Below are positions 1 to 5,535 of a DNA stretch of 6,825 nt, piece after piece; the stretch's first letter is position 1, and each line of letters starts with the position of its first letter. The translations under genes were made by a program, and so were the position numbers. The DNA comes from an uncultured Erysipelotrichaceae bacterium (GTDB lineage: Bacteria; Bacillota_I; Bacilli_A; Erysipelotrichales; Erysipelotrichaceae). The DNA lies in the NCBI GenBank assembly GCA_946621045.1, contig CAMOOA010000069.1, positions 1-6,825 on the forward strand, in the 5' to 3' direction. A model generated the notes under the pieces. It saw nothing but the letters and a program-made list of their open reading frames with translations, did no database searches and had not been told where the DNA came from.

Positions 1-54
1 GTGTCCGCCGTGCAGGATATCCGTACTGACTGCCACATATACTGTTTTTGCCAT
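1..54 (-). CDS. Cytidylyltransferase-like protein, N-terminal fragment (runs off left edge)
   Basis: Only the first 18 codons are present. They read MAKTVYVAVSTDILHGGH: a short hydrophobic beta strand followed by HGGH, which fits the HxGH motif of the nucleotidyltransferase superfamily (glycerol-3-phosphate and phosphocholine cytidylyltransferases, and related cytidylyltransferase domains). In that family the two histidines contact the nucleotide triphosphate, and the motif lies about 10 to 20 residues from the N-terminus, as here. The ATG at 54 is preceded by AAGGAG (66 to 61) with six bases between, a strong start. The gene lies 99 bases downstream of the SWIM gene on the same strand. A CDP-activating role would suit the LicD enzyme in this window, but that link is inference. 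The exact substrate cannot be told from 18 residues, and an adenylyltransferase of the same fold is an alternative. Confidence 0.6.
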   Translation of the reverse strand, partial: MAKTVYVAVSTDILHGGH

Positions 55-60
55 AGTAGT

Positions 61-103
61 CTCCTTAAAAACACACCGTCGGTGCGCAACCACCGCAATT
101 ATA
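61..103 (-). promoter_or_regulatory. Putative -10 box and leader of the cytidylyltransferase-like gene
   Basis: On the minus strand a perfect TATAAT lies at 103 to 98, and a canonical AAGGAG ribosome binding site at 66 to 61 precedes the ATG at 54. No good -35 hexamer is seen 16 to 18 bases upstream of TATAAT, where the DNA is G-rich, so an activator or read-through from the SWIM gene may be needed. The pentamer CGGTG or its complement CACCG occurs three times between the -10 box and the start codon (74-78, 80-84, 91-95). The ribosome binding site is well supported; the promoter is tentative. Confidence 0.4.
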
Positions 104-153
104 CCGTATTCCGCCCGCCTCCGCAGAAACAGACTGTCACGGGTCACAGTTTG

Positions 154-879
154 TTACAGAATTCCGAAGATTGATGAAATATCCTCCGCATCGATCATCC
201 GTGAGGTACGGTCATCCGCGTGCGCCAGCATTTCCTCCACACGGTTCTGAAGCGTGGCGTCAATAAACCGGTTGGCATCCAGCCCCCGCAGTTCAAAAAA
301 CAGCAGCGGATCCCGGTCAAAGCGCGCCCCGATTCCGTACAGCACTGCCGCGACATGTTTGCACATAAGCGCCCAGTCCGGACAGCTGCACATCAGTGAA
401 ATCTCCGCAGGAGAAGGAAACAGACCGCCCTCCTCAAAGAACAGGTCCTTCATCTCCTCCGGAAAACTTCCGGAAAGCAGTGCGTCAAGGCTTTCCAGTT
501 TTCTTCCTGCCCGGTTCATAATTGCCTGACATTTCTCCTCCGACAGCGGAGAAATCCGGATCTCGACCTTATACGGTGTTTTGCGTGTTCCCTGTACACG
601 GGCAGTCACCTTTCCCTGTGTTATCTGCAGGTCGATTACCGATCCGTTGCGGACGTAACGTTTTCCCCGTTCAATCCGTGAGGCATAATCCGCATACCGT
701 TCGAGATTCTCACACCATGCATTTCCCCACCACGATCTGCATATGGTTCTTCCTTCCAGAATGACCGGATCGTACATGATTCCCTTCCGTTTTGCGTTTG
801 CGGTGCTTTTCCTTGCCTTCTCAGCCAGTTCCTGTTTTGTCGGCTGGCTGTAATAGTTTGTATTCCAGTATCCTGCCAT
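154..879 (-). CDS. SWIM zinc-finger protein, probable partner of the SNF2 translocase
   Basis: This 241-residue protein has a SWIM zinc finger of the form CxCx6CxH, with C164, C166, C173 and H175 as visible zinc ligands in CSCPDWALMCKH. SWIM fingers bind DNA or proteins. The N-terminal half shows the usual bacterial pattern: an aromatic SWWGNAW stretch (about 49-55), an RIERGKRYVRNG segment (68-79) and a beta-rich VQGTRKTPYKVEI stretch (95-107). No signal peptide or membrane segment is seen, so it should be cytoplasmic. The start is taken at ATG 879 because AAGGAG (890 to 885) lies five bases upstream. The in-frame GTG at 885 overlaps that site and cannot use it. The gene follows the SNF2 gene with a nine-base gap, matching the pairing of ywqA and ywqB in B. 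subtilis. Family assignment is firm; a role as DNA- or partner-recognition subunit is inferred from context. Confidence 0.88.
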   Translation of the reverse strand: MAGYWNTNYYSQPTKQELAEKARKSTANAKRKGIMYDPVILEGRTICRSWWGNAWCENLERYADYASRIERGKRYVRNGSVIDLQITQGKVTARVQGTRKTPYKVEIRISPLSEEKCQAIMNRAGRKLESLDALLSGSFPEEMKDLFFEEGGLFPSPAEISLMCSCPDWALMCKHVAAVLYGIGARFDRDPLLFFELRGLDANRFIDATLQNRVEEMLAHADDRTSRMIDAEDISSIFGIL

Positions 880-884
880 ATGCA

Positions 885-890
885 CTCCTT
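885..890 (-). promoter_or_regulatory. Shine-Dalgarno of the SWIM gene, overlapping the snf2 stop codon
   Basis: The minus strand reads TAAGGAGTGCATATG: the TAA ending the SNF2 gene (891 to 889) shares its last two bases with the AAGGAG site of the SWIM gene. Ribosomes terminating on snf2 therefore stop on the initiation site of the next gene, a classic arrangement for translational coupling. It also fixes the SWIM start at ATG 879 rather than GTG 885. Confidence 0.8.
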
Positions 891-3489
891 ATTCCAGACG
901 CAGAAGATTCATCAGCTCATCGTTGCTGAGTTCCGTGATCCACTTCTCACTTCCGTCACCGATGACATTTTCCGCCAGTTCCTTCTTCGATTCGATCAGA
1001 GTATTGATCTTCTCCTCTATGGTTCCGCGGGATATGAACTTGTGGACCATGACATTTTTCGTCTGTCCGATCCGGAATGCACGGTCGGTTGCCTGATTTT
1101 CCACGGATGGATTCCACCAGCGGTCAAAGTGAATGACATGGTTTGCCCGGGTAAGATTCAGACCGGTACCGGCTGCTTTTACCGAACAGACGATAAACGG
1201 CATGTATTCCTCCGACTGAAAGCGTTCGACAATGCGTGTCCGTTCCGCCGGCCGGATTCCTCCGTGGATCACTGCGCCTTCCGCATGGAAGATTTCTTCC
1301 AGATAGTCCTTCAGATACTCCGTGATTTCCCGGAACTGCGTAAATACAAGCACGCGCTCGCGCTTTTCATAAATCGTTTCGCACAGTTCCCGAAGCAGCT
1401 CAAACTTTCCGCTTTCCGCAGGAGAATATGCGTCCTGTCCCAGATACTGATCCGGATGATTGCAGATCTGTTTCAGTTTCATGATTGCGGAAAGAACAAC
1501 GCCTCTCCGCGCCATGCCCTTCACTTCCGCAATCAGTCTCGCAGTATCATCCACCGTTTTCCGGTACAGAACCACCTGCTTTTTCGAAAGCTCCGCATTA
1601 TCCAGGATTTCCACTTTCTCCGGCAGATCCCGGATGATGCGTTTATCCGTCTTCATGCGGCGCAGAAGAAACGGGCTGATCAGCGATTTCAGTTTCGCAT
1701 AGTCTTCCGGTTTCCCCTCCAGATGTTTGCAGTAGGTGCGGAACTCGGCCGAACTTCCCAGGAGCCCCTTATCCAGAAAGTCAAACAGGGACCAGAGATT
1801 TGTCAGATCGTTTTCAATCGGTGTTCCGGTCATCGCAATGCGCATTCTGCCCTTCAGTGCCTTGACAGCCTTTGTCTGTTTGGCGAGCGGATTCTTGATC
1901 GCCTGCGCCTCATCCAGAATGACCGCATCCCACGGTATTTTTTTCAGCGCTGCGATCCGAAGCGTCATACCGTAGGTTGTAATGTTCAGAAACGCCGGAT
2001 GCTTTGCCATGTTTTCAAGCGCCGCATTGGACAGTCCGTGCAGAATCTGAAGATCCATTTCCGGCGCAAACTTTTCCTGTTCGCTCTGCCAGTTTCCGAG
2101 CAGGGATGCCGGAACGACCAGAAGAACATGCGCATTCCTGCGCGTCAGGCGGAGTTTTTCAAGGTAGGAAAGCACCTGAAGTGTCTTGCCCAGTCCCATG
2201 TCATCCGCAAGACATGCCCCGAATCCGATGGAATCCATATAGGACAGCCATTCATACCCGTTTTTCTGGTATGGCCTGAGTACAGCCTGTATCGTATCCG
2301 GCACAGGTGTCCCCTTCATGATTTCCGGATGACGCAGATTCTGAAGCAGCTGGTTCAGCCATTTTCCGTTCGATACCACAACTCCGTTATCCGCATCCTG
2401 GTCTGCGCTGCGCATATCCGCGCGCAGTGCATCCAGAAGCGTCATCGATCCCGAGGAATGTTCCATCTCCTTAAGCAGTTCATTCAGCCTTGCATGATCG
2501 ACGGCAATCCATTTCCCCTTGATCATCGCAAGCCCTTCCGTCATATTCAGAAGTCTCCGGATATCTTCTTCCGTCAGTTCCACTCCGTCGACGGTGAGCG
2601 AAGGCGTTGTCGAAAGAATCGATTCAAAGCCCAGCAGTGACGGTTCATTATCGCCGATTTTCATCGTCATCGACACATTCATCGCCTGTCTGCGCCACCA
2701 GTTGGGAATCCGGCAGAGTATTCCTGCTTTTTCAATTGCCGGAATATCCCGGAGAAGAGAATACGCTTCCTGTGCCGTAAGGCGAAGCGGATGAAACAGT
2801 TCTCCGTTTTTCATAAACTCCGCAATCAGGGAAGATACATCCGCCGCCCTGTTCAGGCTGGACAGAAGTTCAACCAGTTTCCGCCGGTCTGCATCGTATT
2901 CCGTAAGCGCATACCGCAAAGGGTAATGATGCACCTTTCCGTCACTTCCCCTGGAGGCATAGGTGGCCATAAAGGCAAACGGATATTCCTCCGCGTCATT
3001 TTTCTGTTCGACAAGATGAAAGAAAATACGTTCCGGCACATGCAGGTCCTGATTCTTCTCCGAAAGATACAGTTCCACAGTGCCCGGATACTGTTTCATC
3101 TGGGAACGGTATATCTTCTGCAGGTTCTTATAAATATTTCTGATCCACGACGGCGTAATCAGTTCCGAACCGAGTCCGAACGGAACTGCATCAAGAAGCG
3201 CATCTGTCTGTTCTTCATTCAGGCTGACCTTTGCCTTTTCCCGCAGGATCTCGAGCTCCGGAATCCCGGTGAGCGCTTTAAAAAATGAGGATGCCACAAG
3301 ATACAGATAGGCGGCGGAAGAACTCAGTCCTTCCGGCCGCGGACCGGCGCCGAATTCATACAGATTCTGATACTTTTCGTCCCCGGACCAGGACCGCGCA
3401 AGCAAGAGTTCCTCCCCGGTCAGATCCTTCGTAATATCCGGCACAAACCCGTCCGCCGTAAAGAGAAACCGCAGTTTTCCAATCACCAT
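889..3489 (-). CDS. SNF2-family DNA translocase/helicase-like ATPase
   Basis: This 866-residue protein is a Swi2/Snf2 superfamily 2 ATPase, an enzyme class that moves along double-stranded DNA using ATP. Residues 1 to about 390 form the extra N-terminal region of bacterial SNF2 proteins (SNF2-associated type). RecA lobe 1 starts near VLRPYQKNGYEWL (403-415) and holds Walker A DDMGLGKT (429-436), motif Ia VVPASLLGNWQSE, DEAQ (526-529) and MTGTPIEN (553-560). Lobe 2 holds VLVFTQF (713-719), AAGTGLNL (772-779) and the arginine-finger motif QATDRAFRIGQ (799-809). All catalytic motifs are intact. There is no SWIM finger, which other bacterial members carry at the N-terminus; here it is a separate downstream gene. 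ATG 3489 is chosen because AAGGAAG lies nine bases upstream; an in-frame GTG at 3522 has no properly spaced site. It resembles B. subtilis YwqA. Roles in repair, replication or defence are all possible and not shown here. Confidence 0.95.
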   Translation of the reverse strand: MVIGKLRFLFTADGFVPDITKDLTGEELLLARSWSGDEKYQNLYEFGAGPRPEGLSSSAAYLYLVASSFFKALTGIPELEILREKAKVSLNEEQTDALLDAVPFGLGSELITPSWIRNIYKNLQKIYRSQMKQYPGTVELYLSEKNQDLHVPERIFFHLVEQKNDAEEYPFAFMATYASRGSDGKVHHYPLRYALTEYDADRRKLVELLSSLNRAADVSSLIAEFMKNGELFHPLRLTAQEAYSLLRDIPAIEKAGILCRIPNWWRRQAMNVSMTMKIGDNEPSLLGFESILSTTPSLTVDGVELTEEDIRRLLNMTEGLAMIKGKWIAVDHARLNELLKEMEHSSGSMTLLDALRADMRSADQDADNGVVVSNGKWLNQLLQNLRHPEIMKGTPVPDTIQAVLRPYQKNGYEWLSYMDSIGFGACLADDMGLGKTLQVLSYLEKLRLTRRNAHVLLVVPASLLGNWQSEQEKFAPEMDLQILHGLSNAALENMAKHPAFLNITTYGMTLRIAALKKIPWDAVILDEAQAIKNPLAKQTKAVKALKGRMRIAMTGTPIENDLTNLWSLFDFLDKGLLGSSAEFRTYCKHLEGKPEDYAKLKSLISPFLLRRMKTDKRIIRDLPEKVEILDNAELSKKQVVLYRKTVDDTARLIAEVKGMARRGVVLSAIMKLKQICNHPDQYLGQDAYSPAESGKFELLRELCETIYEKRERVLVFTQFREITEYLKDYLEEIFHAEGAVIHGGIRPAERTRIVERFQSEEYMPFIVCSVKAAGTGLNLTRANHVIHFDRWWNPSVENQATDRAFRIGQTKNVMVHKFISRGTIEEKINTLIESKKELAENVIGDGSEKWITELSNDELMNLLRLE

Positions 3490-3495
3490 ATAAAA

Positions 3496-3518
3496 ATACT
3501 TCCTTATGAAGAAAGTAT
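3496..3518 (-). promoter_or_regulatory. 10-3-10 inverted repeat over the snf2 Shine-Dalgarno
   Basis: On the minus strand ATACTTTCTT and AAGGAAGTAT flank the three-base centre CAT. The arms pair at all ten positions, one as G-T. The 3' arm contains AAGGAAG, the only plausible ribosome binding site for the SNF2 gene, and the 5' arm overlaps the candidate -10 box. It could act as a repressor operator over the promoter or, if transcription starts further upstream, as an RNA hairpin hiding the ribosome binding site. Confidence 0.5.
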
Positions 3519-3534
3519 ACACGCTCCGCCGGAG
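3514..3534 (-). promoter_or_regulatory. Candidate snf2 promoter -10 box with upstream palindrome
   Basis: TATACT (3519 to 3514, minus strand) matches the -10 consensus at five of six positions and lies in the short gap between the glycosyltransferase terminator and the snf2 start. Just upstream is the perfect inverted repeat CTCCG-G-CGGAG (3534 to 3524), placed where a promoter spacer would be. No convincing -35 hexamer is visible at 16 to 18 bases, so the promoter is weak by sequence or activator dependent. Confidence 0.35.
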
Positions 3535-3565
3535 GAAACCGGACAGTATTTCGCCGCCAGATCAG

Positions 3566-3592
3566 AAAAAGCCATCCCCCTCGGGAGACAGC
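3566..3592 (-). terminator. Rho-independent terminator of the licD-glycosyltransferase operon
   Basis: Directly after the glycosyltransferase TAA, the minus strand forms a nine-pair stem, GCTGTCTCC with GGGGATGGC (three G-U pairs), closed by a CGAG tetraloop and followed by TTTTT. The stem starts on the base after the stop codon. This separates the envelope-glycan genes from the SNF2/SWIM pair and implies that snf2 has its own promoter. Confidence 0.75.
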
Positions 3593-4414
3593 TTACTTTT
3601 TCATGATCATCTTTACATACGGCGACAGAGAATAGATGATCGCCGTGCCGAGGTTGAAGTTCCGGTTCAGATAACTGAAATACTCCCAGAACGGCAGACC
3701 CTTGACCGACTCCTTCTTCTTCAGGCGCTCCTTCAGAGGCAGTGAACTGTCCTCCCAGGAGTTTTCAATCTTCGTATCATTTTTGCAGAAACCGATGAAC
3801 TGATCGGGAACCATGATGCGGTAGCCTTTTCTCGTAATGGAGAATCCGTAATCATAATCACCGAAGTTATGGCTATAGCATGCCGGCATGTTTTCGACAT
3901 CCAGAAAGATCTCCCACGGGATCAGCACGCAGTTGCCGTTCAGCGTTTCACAGGCAAGACCCTTCTCATCCGGCGCAAGCAGATGCCTGTACTTCGGTCT
4001 CCACTTTGAACGCCGCACGATTCCGCTGTAGACCAGCTTCCCCTGTTCATCACAGGTCGGTCCCACCCATACGGCCCGGTCCTGTTCCGCCTTCGATACC
4101 AGATATTCAATGCAGTGATCATAGAACTGCACATCATCATTGAACATGAGGCAGTAATCATATGTTCTGCCGGTCTTCTTTGCGGCATCGATCAGGATCC
4201 GCATGCCTCCGGTATAGAAACAGCTGCCGGTTCCGTGCAGCACCGTCACATTGTCATACTTTGCCAGTGCTTCGGGCGTGCCGTCCGTACTGTTGTCATC
4301 CAGAATCATAAAATCAAACTTCAGAGCCGGATTGCCGTTCATCAGACATTCCAGAGCGCGGACGGTCTTCTCTTTCCGGTTAAAGCAGGTCGCAAGCGCA
4401 AGAATGGTATGCAT
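3593..4414 (-). CDS. Family 2 glycosyltransferase
   Basis: This 273-residue protein has the GT-A fold signatures of glycosyltransferase family 2, which transfers sugars from nucleotide-sugar donors to surface or cell-wall glycans. Visible are the N-terminal nucleotide-binding strand ILALATCFNRKEKT (4-17), the acidic LDDNSTDGT (38-46), FNDDV (91-95) as the DxD-like metal/donor site, and GDYDYGFSITRKGYRI (185-200), which sits where related rhamnosyltransferase-like enzymes carry their acidic acceptor-site motif. The C-terminus is basic and weakly hydrophobic (AIIYSLSPYVKMIMKK), suggesting peripheral membrane association. The start at ATG 4414 is favoured: its A is the last base of the licD stop codon (TAATG) and GGGGAAG lies upstream. 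A longer in-frame start at 4462 would overlap licD deeply. Donor sugar and acceptor cannot be read from sequence. Pairing with LicD suggests teichoic acid, capsule or glycolipid decoration. Confidence 0.9.
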   Translation of the reverse strand: MHTILALATCFNRKEKTVRALECLMNGNPALKFDFMILDDNSTDGTPEALAKYDNVTVLHGTGSCFYTGGMRILIDAAKKTGRTYDYCLMFNDDVQFYDHCIEYLVSKAEQDRAVWVGPTCDEQGKLVYSGIVRRSKWRPKYRHLLAPDEKGLACETLNGNCVLIPWEIFLDVENMPACYSHNFGDYDYGFSITRKGYRIMVPDQFIGFCKNDTKIENSWEDSSLPLKERLKKKESVKGLPFWEYFSYLNRNFNLGTAIIYSLSPYVKMIMKK

Positions 4415-5256
4415 TACTGCTTCCCCGGCTTCATGCGCGCCTTGATGTAATGGCTCTCCCACATCGACTTCGGCGGAATCTCCATATAATTCCTTCCGTA
4501 CCGTCTTGTGCAGTAGTCATCGTAGTCTTCAAAGACCGGGAACTCATATCCCTCAAACGGAAGCGTGGTGAGCTTCTCAAACGCAGCCTTCTTCATGACC
4601 AGCGCCGAGGAATTGTCATTCCATGTCACAAGACCGACATCCTCTGCGGTTTCATACGGGGTGCTCTTTGCAAAGGCAATGAGTTCATCCCTTATCTTCC
4701 GGTATCCTTTCAGACGGGCGATCCAGACAAACGGAATACGCACAATGGCCTTCCATACGGGTTCATTTCCGCGCACCGTGCCCGGAATCGTGATCGCTCT
4801 TCCGGTATCACGGCGGAACTCACCTGCCTTTTTGAGATAGGCAGCCTGTGCCTCTCCGGAAGGAAAGCCGTCGATCGGGAAGATATCGATCCAGATCCCG
4901 TCTCCTTCATGTTCATACAGCTTGGATTCCGGAAGGATCTCGCTGTCCGTACGGGCAAGCTTTGCGAAAGCAAATGCGAAATCATCATCCCGGTCGCCGC
5001 ACATGAGCTCGAGGTTGTCCCCGATTACCGCTTTCTCGTCATAGTACAGCTTCAGAAGCCGTTCATAATCCGGCCGCGGCATGGCAATGTCAATATCGTC
5101 ATCCCAGGGGATGAAGCCATGGTGGCGCACTGCCCCGAGCAGCGTGCCGTAATACAGCACATAACGAAGACCGTTCTTTTTGCAGAACGCGTCAAATGTT
5201 TTCAAAATCTCAAGTTCAGCCATCTGAACTTCACGAAGCGTCAATTCATCAGACAT
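4414..5256 (-). CDS. LicD-family phosphotransferase
   Basis: This 280-residue protein carries the LicD hallmark YYGTLLGAVRHHGFIPWDDDID (35-56, the acidic cluster being D52-D54 and D56), a nucleotidyltransferase-fold active site. Further family motifs are GIWIDIFPIDGFP (120-132) and the C-terminal FPVFEDYDDYCTRRYG (239-254) followed by MEIPP. LicD proteins move phosphocholine or other phospho-alditol or phospho-sugar groups from CDP-linked donors to teichoic acids, capsules or other surface glycans. No signal peptide is seen, so it should act at the cytoplasmic face. ATG 5256 has AAAGGGAG (5273 to 5266) nine bases upstream; the in-frame TTG at 5262 is too close to that site. It is the first gene of an operon with the glycosyltransferase. 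The specific group transferred is unknown; a cytidylyltransferase-like gene at the left edge could supply a donor, which is inference. Confidence 0.93.
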   Translation of the reverse strand: MSDELTLREVQMAELEILKTFDAFCKKNGLRYVLYYGTLLGAVRHHGFIPWDDDIDIAMPRPDYERLLKLYYDEKAVIGDNLELMCGDRDDDFAFAFAKLARTDSEILPESKLYEHEGDGIWIDIFPIDGFPSGEAQAAYLKKAGEFRRDTGRAITIPGTVRGNEPVWKAIVRIPFVWIARLKGYRKIRDELIAFAKSTPYETAEDVGLVTWNDNSSALVMKKAAFEKLTTLPFEGYEFPVFEDYDDYCTRRYGRNYMEIPPKSMWESHYIKARMKPGKQ

Positions 5257-5271
5257 AGTCAAAAACTCCCT

Positions 5272-5299
5272 TTAAACAGTTTAACAGTCCTGTTAACTG
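5272..5299. promoter_or_regulatory. Overlapping palindromes in the licD promoter (candidate operator)
   Basis: TTAACAG-TC-CTGTTAA (5281-5296) is a perfect 7-2-7 inverted repeat; allowing one extra T the arms extend to CAG...CTG (5278-5299). It fills the spacer of the candidate licD promoter. A second palindrome, TTAAAC-A-GTTTAA (5272-5284), overlaps it and covers the -10 box and the edge of the ribosome binding site. The shared AACAG units look like repeated half-sites for a dimeric repressor. No regulator gene is visible in the window. Confidence 0.5.
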
Positions 5300-5305
5300 C
5301 GTCAA
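5278..5305 (-). promoter_or_regulatory. Candidate licD operon promoter
   Basis: On the minus strand TTGACG (5305 to 5300, five of six matches to the -35 consensus) is followed after 16 bases by TAAACT (5283 to 5278, four of six). The predicted start, near 5271, would leave a leader of only about 15 bases beginning at the GGGAG of the ribosome binding site, which is unusually short. The promoter is plausible but not certain. Confidence 0.4.
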
Positions 5306-5323
5306 GGAAGGATGCGTCCAGAA

Positions 5324-5336
5324 GCCGGTATCCGGC
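5324..5336. repeat. Short GC-rich inverted repeat in the divergent intergenic region
   Basis: GCCGG-TAT-CCGGC is a perfect five-pair inverted repeat with a three-base centre. It lies upstream of the candidate licD promoter, with no T-run on either side to suggest a terminator. It could be a protein site or chance. Apart from this, 5306 to 5406 shows only a small imperfect tandem TGAATC repeat (5379-5400) and no gene on either strand. Confidence 0.3.
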
Positions 5337-5406
5337 GTATCTGCGCCTCAGACAGAATGAAAACCCTCCCCTGCACAGTGAATCGCAGAATGAATCAGAA
5401 GCCGCA

Positions 5407-5447
5407 AACTGAAATCTTCAGCAACTTATAAGGATAGTTTTCAGTTA
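5407..5447 (+). repeat. Dyad repeat copy A, upstream of the ATPase promoter
   Basis: The outer arms AACTGAAA (5407-5414) and TTTCAGTT (5439-5446) are perfect inverted repeats spanning 40 bases; the centre is poorly symmetric. The core 5410-5447 aligns without gaps to copy B (5487-5524) at about 30 of 38 positions, with the best conservation in TGAAATCTT, GCAA, TTAT and AGTTTTCAGT. It ends five bases before the -35 box. A pair of operators is the simplest reading; the ends of a small repeat element are an alternative. Confidence 0.6.
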
Positions 5448-5452
5448 TCGGA

Positions 5453-5481
5453 TTGACATGTTGTCCGGACGGTTCCATACT
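5453..5481 (+). promoter_or_regulatory. Promoter of the AAA ATPase gene
   Basis: A perfect -35 box TTGACA (5453-5458) is followed after 17 bases by CATACT (5476-5481, four of six matches to the -10 consensus). The predicted start is near 5488, giving a leader of about 48 bases. The spacer is centred on the palindrome GTCCGGAC (5463-5470). The promoter lies exactly between dyad copies A and B. Confidence 0.6.
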
Positions 5482-5486
5482 TTAAT

Positions 5487-5524
5487 TGAAATCTTAGGCA
5501 ATTTATTGCGAAAGTTTTCAGTAA
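5487..5524 (+). repeat. Dyad repeat copy B, in the ATPase leader
   Basis: This is the second copy of the 38-base element, 77 bases downstream of copy A. Positions 5487-5520 form a 34-base imperfect palindrome centred on GCAAT-TT-ATTGC, with TGAAA/TTTCA and CTT/AAG pairing outside it: 13 of 16 arm positions are complementary. It begins at the predicted transcription start and ends three bases before the AAGGA ribosome binding site (5523-5527). It could therefore work as a DNA operator or as an RNA hairpin in the leader. Confidence 0.6.
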
Positions 5525-5535
5525 GGAATGCGACT

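Noticed and set aside
74..95. Alternating CACCG/CGGTG units as an RNA switch in the cytidylyltransferase leader
   Set aside because: With the -10 at 103 to 98, transcription would start near 91, so the first unit is only partly transcribed. The five-base stems are too short to support a switch.
133..150. Hairpin ACTGT...ACAGT just after the SWIM gene as a terminator
   Set aside because: The stem has only five pairs with an eight-base loop and no following T-run, so it does not support an intrinsic terminator.
880..2640. Long open frame of 586 codons on the plus strand, antisense to the SNF2 gene
   Set aside because: It lies wholly opposite an unmistakable SNF2 coding region, is rich in Cys, His, Arg and Phe with no recognisable domain, and has no ribosome binding site of its own. 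It is a codon-bias shadow.
889..3489. SNF2 gene as part of a DISARM-like or other defence island
   Set aside because: No methyltransferase, phospholipase-D-type, nuclease or other known defence partner is visible. The only linked gene is the SWIM protein, as in ordinary Firmicute chromosomes.
5379..5400. Tandem TGAATCGCAGAA / TGAATCAGAA
   Set aside because: It is two short, imperfect units only, with no sign of a repeat array or element.
4450..5412. Open frame of 320 codons on the plus strand opposite licD
   Set aside because: It is antisense to a clear LicD protein, shows no family motif, and its end runs through the licD promoter palindromes.
5481..5486. TTTAAT as the -10 box of the ATPase gene
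   Set aside because: It matches the consensus at five of six positions but lies 22 bases from TTGACA, too far. CATACT at 17 bases is preferred.
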